From Pogona vitticeps (lineage: Eukaryota; Chordata; Lepidosauria; Squamata; Agamidae), in NCBI RefSeq assembly GCF_051106095.1, contig NC_135783.1, positions 305,041,322 through 305,105,321 of the forward strand: 64,000 nucleotides of DNA. Reading direction: 5' to 3'. The notes beneath the pieces were generated by a model that was given only the letters and a program-made list of their open reading frames with translations, did no database searches and was not told the origin of the DNA. The position numbers and the translations under genes were made by a program. This document shows, one piece after another, positions 54,628 through 64,000 of this stretch (positions are counted from its first letter, which is position 1; each line of letters begins with the position of its first letter).

Positions 54628-57600
54628 TCACTCTTCGGGTCTTCTTGACAAGGCGTCAGCAACACAGTTCTTTGACCCTCTGACCACCTTCACTTCAAAG
54701 TCATAATCTTGCAGGTTTAAAGCCCACCTCATAAGTTTACTATTGTGGGTTTTCATTGTCTTTAACCACTGCAGTGGTGAGTGGTCAGTGCACAGAACAA
54801 AATGTCTTCCCCAGATGTAAGGTTTGGCCTTCTGAATCGCGTATACTATGGCCAGGCACTCCTTTTCCACTGTTGCCAAATGTCTCTCACCTTTCTGGAG
54901 TTTCCTACTCAGGTAGGACACTGGATGCTGGTCACCATTTTCATCCTCCTGGCAAAGAACTGCTCCTACCCCGCTGTTAGACGCATCGGTGTAGATGATG
55001 AACTCCCGGTCGAAGTCTGGAGCACGCAGCACTGGATAATTGATGAGCGCCTCCTTCAACCTCCGGAACGCCTCCTCACAGTCGCTGGTCCACGGGATGC
55101 GGTCATCAGCCTTCTTCCGCGTCAGATCGGTCAGCGGAGTCGCTATCTCGCTAAACCTCGGGATGAACTTTCTGTAGTAGCCCACCAACCCAAGAAATGA
55201 TTTGACTTTTTTCTTGGTGTTGGGTCTGGGCCAATCACGAACGGCTTCTATCTTGGCCTCTAGGGGTTTGATCACTCCTCCCCCTACTATGTGACCCAAG
55301 TATTTTATTTCTGGGCTATCCAGCTGCAGTTTGTTCTCTTTGCAGGGCGTAGGCCAAAGCACTTCCTCCCCTGGGTTAAAGTGCCTCTCCCTGGCTTTCT
55401 GGTCATACCAGGTTTTCTGTCTGACCTTCTGAGCTTGCAGGTTTTCTGCTGCTAGCTCTAGGTTTCTCTTCAGGTCATTCATTAAAGAGTCTATATATGT
55501 CACAACATCTTGTGGGTCATCCTGGGTGATCTGTTCCCAATTTTGTTTGATTAAATCAAGTGGACCTTTCACCCTTCTCCCAAACAAAAGTTCAAACGGA
55601 CTGAACCCGGTACTGGCTTGGGGCACTGACCGATAAGCAAACAAAAGGGATTGCAGCTTCTGGTCCCAATTGTTTGGATTCTCTGCCAAGTAAGCCCTAA
55701 TCATGCGCATCAGAGTCCCATTGAACTTCTCCGTTAACCCATTACTTTCAGGGTGATAGGCAGTGGTTTCCTTGTGTTTAATTCCACAGATTTGCCATAA
55801 CCGTTTCATGAGCTTCGATGTAAACGATGCGCCCAAATCTGTGATTATTTCTGAGGCAAATCCCATCCTGGACATATACCCCACCAAGGCATCTGCCACT
55901 GTGTTAGTTTCGATGTTAGTCAAGGGTATGGCTTCGGGGTACCTCGTGGCATGGTCCACAATGGTGAGAATGAACCGGTTCCCCCTCTTTGTGGCCTTGG
56001 GCAAAGGTCCCACAATATCCACTCCTATACATTTGAACGGGGTGTCAATCACAGGCAAAGGGCACAACTTCGCTTTGGTCCTGTCACGGTTATTCCCCTG
56101 CCTCTGACACACATCACATTGTTTACAGAACTCCTTGATCTGCTTCCCTATTTCAGGCCAGTAAAAATTCTGTGTGATTCTCTGCTGTGTTTTGTTCACC
56201 CCTAAGTGCGCAGCAAACATGTCAGAGTGCCCCCTTTGTAAGATCATGGGGCGATACTTTTCAGGTACCACTAGCTGACTTCTGATCCCATCTCCCCCTT
56301 TTGAGATATTCATCAGGGTCTCTCTATATAAAATTCCCTTTTTCTCATGAAATCTTGCTGGGGTTTCAGGTGTTAGCTGGGTGTCTGTCACCTTTTCAAA
56401 ACACTTTTGGAGAGTGGCGTCTGCCTTTTGCTCTTGGCCAAATTTGCTGTCTGTGGTTAAGGTTTTTACCACAGCTTCGGAACTACCCTCATCTGCTTCA
56501 GCCTCGGGCTCTCCAGTACCCCCCTGAACTGTCCCCGTGGTAGCTTGTGAGCGTGTAATCACTAGCACCCGTTTCACATGTTCAGCCAGGTCATTTCCCA
56601 CGAGCACGGCTGCTGGCAGAGTCGATGAAATCGCTAGCCGCCAAACTCCCCTCCAGCCTTGAAAGCTCACAGGTACCTCAGCTACTGGCAGTGAGATCAC
56701 CTGCCCCTCAATCCCTGCCACCTTCAGGCTCTCATTTGGGATTATATACTCCCTAGGAATAATATCTGGATGGCACAGGGTCACCTGGGAACAAGTATCC
56801 CTTAGCCCCCTATACTGATGGTCAAGTATTCCTACGTCCACCCCTGCGGTCTCAAACAACTGCGAATCTGTCCTCACTAGTAAGCAGCGCTTGACCTCCA
56901 CAAGAGGACCATTTTCCCCAGCCTGATCAGCAGATGTATCTGTTCCAGATTGAGTAGCCATGGCAACAGGCTCCCTCAATGGCAAGGAGCTTTGCTCTTT
57001 CTGGACACAGAACACAGCTTTTGGCTTGGTTCCACTCAAATCATGAGGCAAATTTCCCTTTAGCTGCTTTAATTTCTCACACTCTGAGATTAGATGGCCC
57101 TTTCCTTGACAGAAATAACATTTTCTGCTGTACTTGGAGTCTTTCTCATCTGTTTTTGGTTTTCCCTCCAAAATCTGAGGTCTTGGTGGTTTCATGTCTG
57201 AGGGCTTCCCTTCAACATGGGCCCCTCCCCCTTGCTGGTTTTTCCCTGGTCCTTGAGAGTACTTGCTGTAGGTTTCTTTGGGTTTACCTACAGATTTCCC
57301 CTCAGCACCGAAGGGCTTTCTTATTTGGTAAATAAAATCTGCGATCTCTGCCGCTTCCATCACAGATTTCGGTTTCCTCTCCCTCACCTGGAACTTCAGT
57401 TCCCCATGCAGGACTGAATAAAACTGTTCCAGCGCTATCAGGTCTTTGAGCTGCTGGAAGGTCTCTGTCCCCTCCTGAGACAGCCATTTCTCTAGCAACC
57501 TCACCAGTTGGGCCCCCACTTGGGTAAAAGTCTGCTCTGGTTTCTTTGTGAGTGACCTGAATCTTTGCCTCAGCTGTTCCGCATTTATCCCATGTCTGGC

Positions 57601-58149
57601 AAACACCAGTTTTTTAAACTCAGCGAAGTCTTTCATCAGTTCCACTGGCATCTCTGCATAGACTTCTGCCAGGCTGCCACTGATCAAAGATCGCATAATA
57701 GTCATCTTCTCAGTTTCCCTTACTGAGAAGTCCACAAACGCTCTTTCCACGAGGGAAAAGAACACCTCAGGGCAATCTCCCTTGTGGTACACAGGGAATT
57801 TCTTCAAGTCAGTTTTAGACAATTGGCCCACCTCAGAATCTCTATTGTTATTATTATTCTGGTTCATCATTTCCAATTTTCTTAACTCAAACGCCATCCT
57901 TTCTTTTTCCAGAGCAATTTTTTCTCTCTCTCTCTCTAGTTCAAATTGTCTTTGTTTCTCTCTTTCCCTTTCCTCCATTTCCCTCACCCTCAGTTCATGC
58001 TGTTGGGCTAGGCGCATTTTTCTGAGTTCTGGGTTCTGTTCTCCCGTGCTCTCATCCTGCACTGGGCCAAATTCCTCCTCAGAACCTTGGTCTACCTGTG
58101 GTTCTCTCACTTCACCCATTTCCGCCATTTGACTTCGAGTCAAGGGCAT
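54628..58149 (-). pseudogene. gag-pol region of the Gmr1-like element
   Basis: Read on the minus strand. The gag N-terminus is rich in Glu/Arg (coiled coil). A SCAN-like capsid stretch lies at 57,325-57,573 (LRQRFRSLTK, LIALEQFYSVLHGELKFQVR). A zinc knuckle CYFCQGKGHLISEC follows near 57,110. Further on are a protease-like segment, integrase motifs (HLGVNKTQQR, CDVCQRQG, GVDIVGPLP, AYHPESNGLTEKFNG) and, last, reverse-transcriptase/RNase H motifs (YLGHIVGGG, FLGLVGYYRKFIPRF, YTDASNSGVGAVLCQ, CTDHSPLQWL). The domain order gag-integrase-RT/RNase H is typical of Gmr1-like elements and not of ordinary Ty3. The set looks incomplete, so no activity is claimed. Confidence 0.85.
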
Positions 58150-58589
58150 AATCCCCCCAGAACAGGCTGCCTTCAAAAGTCAAGCCTCAAAATAAAACGA
58201 CGACTTTTTTTCCTTTTGCCTCAGAAACAGCCTTCTATAGATTGCTGCTGTTCCTTCAGCACTAACTTGCAACTGTTGCCAGGCAGAATCCACCCCCTCT
58301 GCTAGGCCTCTCAGCAGACAGGCTAGATCACTGTTACTTCACGCAGCTTTGCCTCAGCCCTTTCCCGCCAAAACGGGTTGCCTCAGAGCTCCCTAATCTA
58401 GTCTCCCCAATCTGAGTTGGCACGTTCTTCCACTAGCGTACCTCCCCGTGAGGTAAGCCTAGAAGATTACCTACGCGCCCTCAGATTGTCCCTGACTAGA
58501 CCCCCCTTGCTGTGGGCACACTTGCCAAGGCTTTGCTGGACCACTGGACAACTGGACCAGTCGTATCCCACACGCTGGACACCAATCAA

Positions 58590-59066
58590 TGTGACAACCC
58601 CAGACCTACTGGAATATGCCACACTTTAATTATGCTGCCACCAACCATTCCCTATAAGAAGTCACACAGACCAGGAATGGATTTTACTAAACAAAAGAAC
58701 AAGGTTTATTTAAATAACAAACAGGGAAAACAAAATGATCAGGTAAATAAGATACTGTAACGTGGCTTAGTCTCAATCATACATACAACAGTGTGGTTCA
58801 CACAGAACACTTTAAAGTACAGCACAGACCCTGAACCTATCAGTTCTGGCTACCCATATAGAAACCTGAACCTATCAGGTATGTACTAACTGACACACAG
58901 TTGTACTCAGTCTGACACACAGACTCCCACTCCTCTTCTCCACACAAGCTCCAAATATATATACAGTACAGCTCCTCCCCCTGATGTCCCGCCTTCCACT
59001 CCCCATAGGATGGAACTTTCCCTCCAAACCCATGACAGACAGGTACCATCAGTGCTGTATGTAACA
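58590..59066 (-). repeat. 5' LTR of the Gmr1-like element
   Basis: 477 bases. Followed by the second target copy GAGTG. A tRNA-type primer site (TGGTGTCCAGCG on the minus strand) begins five bases inside the LTR; the tRNA was not identified. Confidence 0.93.
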
Positions 59067-59519
59067 GAGTGGTTAGAAGATCTTTGCCAGGCTTAGAGTT
59101 TGGGCCAATGTAGTTTCTAATTTTCAGCCCCACTAGGTGGAACACTGCCTCTCTCTGCGTCACCCTCCCCCCGCAGGCAGGGTTCCATCATGACTGGAAC
59201 CAAGCGTGATCATTGCACAGAGCTGCGCAGAGGAAGGTGGAGTTGTGTGTGCACATATGCACCTGGCTTAGAGGGAACCTTGACTTGGGCAGATGTCTAT
59301 ACTGTACTGGATATGGGGTGAACAAATTAATACTGTGTCTAGGTAATATAGAGTTTTTGTTGATCAGCAGAAAATCCAACCTGGAAACAGGTTTACAACC
59401 TATTCCACTCAGGGCCACACGTCTGAAGGACTTTGTTTGCAGCTTGGGAATGGTCTTAGATCCAGGACTCCTCTCTAAAGGCCTTGTGTTTGGGGCTATT
59501 ATATTTTGAGTACAGTATA
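59067..59519. other. Intergenic, nothing recognised
   Basis: The open frames here have no recognisable domain. Confidence 0.4.
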
Positions 59520-59590
59520 TCATGAGAAGGCAAGACTCAGTGGAAAAGACAACAATGCTGAGAAAGTATCATGAAAAGAAGACTCCAACT
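59520..59590 (+). repeat. Old RTE-type LINE scrap
   Basis: TCATGAGAAGGCAAGACTCA then GTGGAAAAGACAACAATGCT resembles the coding 3' part of RTE LINEs, as at 11,820 and 63,233. Confidence 0.5.
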
Positions 59591-59814
59591 TTTCCAGCAT
59601 CTGAGTTGGCTCCGAACTTTCATCAATGGCCTTGTCCAGAGAGTCTAGTTTGGGAATAAGTTGTTGGCTCCTTGTACCCTCAATTATGGGATGCTTCGAT
59701 GGTCATCAACATCCCCAGTGCTGTTTAACATCTGAAGTAGGTCATCAGGAGATTTGGTGTAAGGTTTTATTAGCATACTGATAACATACAATGCTATCTC
59801 TCCATTATCATCTC

Positions 59815-60735
59815 TGCAGTGGATACTATTTACACGCTTGAGTGATGCCTGGGTTTGGTTCTGAAATGGACCAGGGCCAACAGGTTTCAAACTTAACCCA
59901 GAAAAGATGAAGATTTTGGTACTGGGTGGCTCCTCTGAAAGGTTGGGGGGATTACTCCTAGACTGGATGGTATTTCCTTCCCATTTAGGGATTGATCATA
60001 ATCTGGACACTTTTTCTTGAGATTCCCAGACTGTAGTTGTGTCCAGATCTGCCTTTAACCAGCTGAGGCTTATCACCCAACTCTGCTTGTAGCTAAGTAA
60101 GGATTTCCTCAGGATGCTGGTGCACATATTGGTTATCTTCCAGATCGACTATTACAATGCTCTCTACATGGGGCTTTCCCTGAGGCTGATCTTAAGACTA
60201 CATCAGGTCCAGAACATGACAGCCAGACTGATGACTAGTATGAACAAATTTGATTGCATCCGTCCAGTGCTGGCTCATCTCCACTGGTTACCCATTGTGT
60301 CCTGGATCAGGTTCAAGGTTTTGACTCTTACATATAAATCCCTCCACGTTTTGGCATCACACTACTTGTTAAAGGGTCTCTCGCCAATGTCATCTGCCCA
60401 ACCTACCAGATCCTCCCAGGATATTCTCCTCAGGGTAGTCACTCCAAAGGAGGCACAGAAGTCATCTATGAGAGGTCCTACCTTCTTTACATTAGCACCA
60501 ACTCTGTAACCATCTCCGGTGGTACTATACCTCTTCCTTGTTAATGTTTAGAAGCCATCTTCAAACATTGCTTTTGAGGGGTCCTTCCAAAATGACCCTA
60601 CTTGATTTCATACCTCCTGTCCTGCTGTTACACAAATAATATGCCTTTGGTGTCATTTGTTTTATTTCTTTGAATGTTTTATTTCTTAAGTTTGCTCCTA
60701 TCCATCTATTTATTTTATCATGTTGTAAACCACCC
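59815..60735 (+). mobile_element. L2-clade LINE 3' part, old
   Basis: The frame 60,114-60,509 encodes DYYNALYMGLSLRL, QVQNMTARLMTS and LHWLPIVSWIRFKVLTLTYK, the L2 C-terminal blocks. Upstream, about 59,880-60,110 carries more of the same protein with interruptions. It diverges clearly from the copy at 651. Confidence 0.75.
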
Positions 60736-60742
60736 AAAATAA

Positions 60743-60975
60743 GGTGTGGTGCAGTGGTTAAATCGCTGTACTGCAGCCAAAACTGTGCTCACGACCTGGG
60801 GTTCAATCCCAGGTAGCCGGCTCAAGGTTGACTCAGCCTTCTATCCTTCCAAGGTCGGTAAAATGAGTACCCAGCTTGCTGGGGGGGGGGGGAATGTGTA
60901 GCCTGCATAATTAACTTGTAAACCGCCCAGAGTGTGTTTGAAACACTATGGGGCGGTATATAAGCAGAAGCTTTG
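60743..60975 (+). repeat. tRNA-derived SINE with L2-like tail
   Basis: The head GGTGTGGTGCAGTGGTTAAA carries an A box, and GGGGTTCAATCCCAGG is a fine B box. A G run is at 60,879-60,891. The 3' part AACCGCCCAGAGTGTGTTTG then GGGGCGGTATATAAGC resembles the L2 3' end (GCCGCCC...GGGGCGGGATA at 5577-5612). The tRNA-like head is not a functional tRNA gene. Confidence 0.82.
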
Positions 60976-61175
60976 CTTTAAGTGCCACAACTTTTTCTTC
61001 TTGTTGTCCTGTGTGCTGAAGCATACCAACACTCCTACGTTTTTGAAAACTGCTATGCTTGAATAATATTATCCCTCAAACACCTAGGGCGTAAAGAGGC
61101 CATATGCTTTATATACAAGGTTCAAATGCATGAAATCTTTTTTTTTAATTGCCCACAAAATAATTAATTCCTATG
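60976..61175. other. Nothing recognised
   Basis: Short AT-rich spacer. Confidence 0.4.
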
Positions 61176-61443
61176 TAAGGCTCACTGGAAGAACAGAACC
61201 TGAAGCTGAGGCTCTGATACCTTGGCCATCTCATGAGAAAACTTCCTGGAAAAGACCCTGATGTTGGGAAAGTGTGAAGGCAAGAGGAGAAGGGGATGAC
61301 AGAGGACGAGATGGTGGGACAGTGTCACTGAAGCTACCAACATGAATTTGACCCAACTCCTGGAGGCAGTGGAAGACAGGAGGGCCTGGCGTGCTCTGGT
61401 CCATGGGGTCACAAAGAGTCGGACACGACTAAACAACAACAAC
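61176..61443 (+). repeat. BovB LINE 3' fragment
   Basis: CTCACTGGAAGAACAGAACC through AGTCGGACACGACTAAACAA aligns with 52,735-52,995 of the complete copy, with substitutions and small gaps. It ends just 0.1 kb upstream of the EMC7 CpG island. Confidence 0.88.
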
Positions 61444-61683
61444 GTTAAAGAGATAAGGAATTTCTATAATTTCTTCGTCCTTCCTTCCTCTTCTCTCCTC
61501 CCCTTTTGAGGAGGCGGGACACATTGCTGCGAATGCTACAATCCTAATTTACGGCACTGTTTTCAGGGGGGGACGCCGCCCACTTCCGCCCGCGAACACT
61601 TTTTAAAAATGGCGTTAACGAGAACCCGGACATTAGGAGCCTGACAACCGGAGGGCGCAGCGACGACGACTGCTTCCCCGTTT

Positions 61684-61693
61684 GTCACGTGAC
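61684..61693. promoter_or_regulatory. E-box palindrome (USF/TFE type)
   Basis: GTCACGTGAC is the ideal site for USF and MiT/TFE-family basic helix-loop-helix factors. Confidence 0.65.
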
Positions 61694-61730
61694 TGTAGGC
61701 GCCTCCGGAGGCCGGCGCGCCGTTCCTTCG

Positions 61731-61740
61731 GCGCATGCGC
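61731..61740. promoter_or_regulatory. NRF1 site
   Basis: GCGCATGCGC is a perfect NRF1 palindrome, about 90 bases upstream of the EMC7 start codon. Confidence 0.7.
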
Positions 61741-61831
61741 GGGTGCAGGAGGGCGGCCTTTTCTTTTGCCCGTTCTTGGGTCCCAAGATCTCGCTGGCGG
61801 CTTGCCGGTATATCTTGCGCACTTTCTTGGA

Positions 61832-62043
61832 ATGGCGACTTGGCCCGGGACGGTGCTGCTGGCATGTCTGTTAACCGTCAGCTCGCGGGCTTCGGAGGTC
61901 GGGGGTGGCAGCGGAGAGGCCGTCGGCGCCGGGGAGCGGTTTAAGATCGAGGGTCGCGCCGTGGTGCCGGGAGTGAAGCCCCAGGACTGGATCGCGGGAG
62001 CTCGAGTGCTGGTGGACGGCGAGGAGCATGTCGGCTTCCTCAA
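61832..62043 (+). CDS. EMC7: ER membrane protein complex subunit 7, exon 1 (partial gene)
   Basis: ATG at 61,832; 70 codons plus two bases; donor GTGAGT at 62,044 in phase 2. The protein begins with a hydrophobic signal peptide ([10 protein letters not shown], likely cut after SSRAS at about residue 21). A Gly/Glu-rich linker follows, then the invariant start of the lumenal beta-sandwich: [33 protein letters not shown]. These stretches match human EMC7 as I know it almost residue for residue. EMC7 is a single-pass subunit of the EMC, which inserts tail-anchored and multipass proteins into the ER membrane. An in-frame opening upstream, to 61,682, lies in the 5' UTR; the 61,832 start gives the expected signal peptide. 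The later exons lie beyond the window. Confidence 0.93.
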
Positions 62044-62379
62044 GTGAGTAGCAGCGCGCTTCCTCTCTCTTTCGGCGGATCTGGTTTCCTGACTCGGCTT
62101 GAGACATCGGTGCGCGGGCGAGCGGGCTCGCTCTCTCTCTCTCTGGCCCTGTTTCCACCCGGAGATAAGGCGGTGAGGAGCAGAACTGGCGGCAGCCCCT
62201 ATGGTGGAGGAGGTCGGGATTCGTAAGCTGTTTCTCTTATTTCCTTTTTTAAAATCCCTTCTTTCCTTCAAGAAGCGTAAGGCATCATCTAGAACTCACG
62301 TCTGTCAGCCTCTGTTTACAGCTTCTGTGAGAAAGAGCGACTGACACAAGCTTGAGCAAAGCTGGTTCTCAACTTTTGG

Positions 62380-62500
62380 CCCTTGTATATTTTTTGGACT
62401 TCAATTCCCAGCATCCCTGACTGTCGGCCATGAAAGCTGGGACTTCTGGGAGTTGAAGTCCGCCAATTAAGGGTCACCGTTTGATACCCATTGTGCTAAG
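62380..62500. repeat. Degenerate hAT-type MITE (EMC7 intron 1)
   Basis: GCTGGTTCTCAACTTTTGGC then TTTGGACTTCAATTCCCAGC, mirrored by GGGACTTCTGGGAGTTGAAG. Same design as 27,678-27,813. Confidence 0.55.
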
Positions 62501-63232
62501 GAGTTTTGTTCACGGAGTCGGAGTACACGTCTAGGTCACCCCCTCATAGTGACTCTTGTATAATAAACTTATTGCAACAGGTGGATACTGTATTTAATTT
62601 CCTTCCTGTTAAAATGCGAGACCAGAGACTACCTGCTTCGCAGCCTAGAGAAGATGAGGTTAAGTTAGAATGTGAAGAGTAAATGTTAGTGGATATTTGT
62701 TGCCTAAATTACAAACAGCTGCCCTCATAGGGATTGAAGAATATCAACCCTTCCTCCCCACAATATGAGAAATTCACACAACATGACCCTTTGAGTTGTG
62801 CAGTTTCTGCTTTTCTGCCCTGTCTCGTAGGTCAGTAGAAACTGCACAGTGTTTTAGATCTTTAGGAACTGTGGATACAAGTCTTATATTTCTCTATGCA
62901 TCCAAATCTGGGATTTGTCCAGGGTGATTTTGATTTAAACCAACTTGATTACCAGTAAGAAAAAATAATATTGTGATTTTCTCATCAAAAGGACTCTGTT
63001 GCTTGCTATCGTTACATTAACCTTGTTTACAGGATTGCACACTTTCAGAGACAAAAGGCAGACACTCAAAGGAATCAGCATTATCCAAAGCAGTCTTGGA
63101 TGTCTTCCAAGAATGTATAAGATTATATCATGCCATAAAAAAATTAGAGTTTCAGGATGAATTTCAGTCAGAGTGGGATGGAAATGATCAAATTTGTTGT
63201 ATCTCATTTCCATAGCAATTGACCACTTAATC
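62501..63232. other. EMC7 intron 1, nothing recognised
   Basis: No second EMC7 exon is found. The expected protein continuation (TDGSFVVHD) does not occur in any frame that I can see. Confidence 0.55.
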
Positions 63233-63590
63233 CAAGATTCACTGAAAAAGGATAGTACGTAATGGGGGGAAGGTTGAAGGAAAGGAGGAAGAGCAAATAC
63301 AAGATGAATTCACTTCCTAAAGGAACCACAGCTTTACATTTACAAGAGGCTGCTTACAAGCAGGGCTGTTGAGGACAGTACATTTTGGACATCACTTATT
63401 TCCAGGGTCTCCATAGGTTGGAGGTGACTTAATGGCATGTATTGTAATATTAGAATGTATAATCCCTGGGCAGGCCACAGAGGTCCAGGGCACCTCCAGA
63501 AGAATGATAAACCCCTTTCAAGTATTCACTACATGGAAAACCATGGAAAGTGTCACCATAAATTAAAATTGACTTGGTGGCACATCATCA
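63233..63590 (+). repeat. Old RTE LINE scrap and SINE with RTE-like tail
   Basis: 63,233-63,450 has AGATTCACTGAAAAAGGATA and ends TCTCCATAGGTTGGAGGTGA, an RTE-type 3' end. 63,466-63,590 (CCACAGAGGTCCAGGGCACC, TGGAAAACCATGGAAAGTGT, AAATTGACTTGGTGGCACAT) is the SINE of 4088-4330. Confidence 0.55.
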
Positions 63591-64000
63591 TCATGATGAT
63601 GATTCTTTAATGATGTTTGAGTTATAGCACACTTGAAATTAAAATTCCCATCGTAGAGATTTTTTAAAGCACTTAAACAATAAGTTTTAAAAATCCAATT
63701 TAAATTTTAAAAATACAACTATAATGTTAAAATCAATTTGCAATTTTTAAAATCCAGTCTGGATTTGTCATTACATTCAGTGGAATATGTGGTGAAATGT
63801 GTCTCCCAGTTATTAAACTTCTGACTAGCTTGGCTATGACATGGCCATCTAACTACAGATGTTTTTCCTTAGTGGCAAAACACAAACAGAATTGGATAAA
63901 GGACTTTTTAGTGTAATTATGTGTCTCAGTGGAATTTCAGTATTAGAAACAAAAGTTGCTAGGTTTCTGTGATAATTTTTTCTCCCAGCCAACGGGAAGA
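63591..64000. other. EMC7 intron 1, nothing recognised
   Basis: AT-rich. A pyrimidine tract and CAG at 63,977-63,989 look like an acceptor, but the bases after it do not encode EMC7 exon 2. Confidence 0.45.

Larger units (their letters stand above)
53882..59066 (-). mobile_element. Ty3/gypsy LTR retrotransposon, Gmr1-like, very young
   Basis: Two LTRs of 477 bases (53,882-54,358 and 58,590-59,066), both TGTGACA...GTAACA, differ at about one base by eye. The 5-mer GAGTG flanks the element on both sides. Between them, on the minus strand, lies one long gag-pol frame with a coiled, charged N-terminus, a capsid region resembling SCAN, a CCHC zinc knuckle, a protease-like part, an integrase with HHCC and D,D,E regions, and then reverse transcriptase and RNase H portions. 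Integrase before reverse transcriptase is the order known for Gmr1-like Ty3/gypsy elements. Despite its youth pol looks incomplete, with about one break, so this copy is best treated as a broken fossil. Confidence 0.9.
61550..62250 (+). promoter_or_regulatory. EMC7: CpG-island promoter of EMC7
   Basis: GC- and CpG-rich block around EMC7 exon 1, without a TATA box. It contains a YY1-like AAAATGGCG (61,606-61,614), an E-box palindrome GTCACGTGAC (61,684-61,693) and an NRF1 palindrome GCGCATGCGC (61,731-61,740), all within 230 bases of the start codon. This is the usual make-up of a broadly expressed gene. Confidence 0.85.

Noticed and set aside
53882-59066. Ty1/copia element, because integrase precedes reverse transcriptase
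   Set aside because: The motifs are of Ty3/gypsy type. Gmr1-like gypsy elements are known to have this order.
60743-60830. Possible tRNA gene (good A and B boxes)
   Set aside because: No complete cloverleaf is apparent by eye, and the sequence continues into a SINE body and LINE-like tail that recurs at 43,041-43,173.
63977-64000. Acceptor-like tract at the end of the window as EMC7 exon 2
   Set aside because: The following bases (CCAACGGGAAGA) do not continue the protein after GFLK in phase 2. EMC7 is expected to continue with TDGSF.

Overview
The window is vertebrate nuclear DNA, most likely from a squamate reptile (a lizard). It holds parts of two spliced host genes in CpG-island promoters, surrounded by a dense and varied load of transposable elements: BovB/RTE, L2, CR1 and L1 LINEs, Sauria-type and other tRNA-derived SINEs, mariner and Tigger/pogo-like inverted-repeat elements, hAT relics, Penelope-like fragments and a Ty3/gypsy element. 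Abundant, young BovB together with a tRNA SINE that carries a BovB-like tail is typical of squamates. The species cannot be fixed from the sequence alone.

Host genes. KATNBL1 (katanin regulatory subunit B1-like 1) lies on the + strand from a CpG-island promoter near 16.9-17.7 kb to a 3' UTR beyond 38.7 kb. I assembled nine coding exons by hand. All junctions obey GT-AG and phase, and they give a 304-residue protein, the length I remember for human KATNBL1. EMC7 (ER membrane complex subunit 7) starts at 61,832 on the + strand. Only its first coding exon is in the window. The order KATNBL1 then EMC7 on one strand matches human 15q14.

Layout. 1-16.8 kb is intergenic: an L2 inside a CR1, an L1 with an 18-bp target duplication, a BovB split by a Tigger-like element, a Penelope inverted pair, a long inverted-repeat element and a probable solo LTR. 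17-38.7 kb is KATNBL1; its introns hold a 2-kb BovB relic, a young 1.2-kb BovB with a perfect 12-bp target duplication, a Penelope fragment with a hammerhead-ribozyme-like core, and an unrecognised charged open frame. 38.7-49.7 kb holds the 3' UTR, inverted-repeat elements, a dead mariner and a SINE split by a MITE. 49.8-53.0 kb is a full-length BovB with an uninterrupted 1009-codon endonuclease/reverse-transcriptase frame and a perfect 12-bp target duplication. 53.9-59.1 kb is a very young Ty3/gypsy element of Gmr1 type whose capsid region looks like the SCAN domain. 59-61.4 kb is old LINE/SINE material, followed by the EMC7 promoter and first exon.

The two host genes have unrelated cell-biological roles (microtubule severing control, and membrane-protein insertion at the ER). 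I see no operon-like or shared system. The most noteworthy items are the intact BovB, the SCAN-like gypsy element, the ribozyme-like Penelope motif and the unexplained ORF region at 33.6-34.5 kb. Repeat family names are from recognition by eye, and most repeat borders are accurate only to about 5-20 bases unless a target duplication fixes them.
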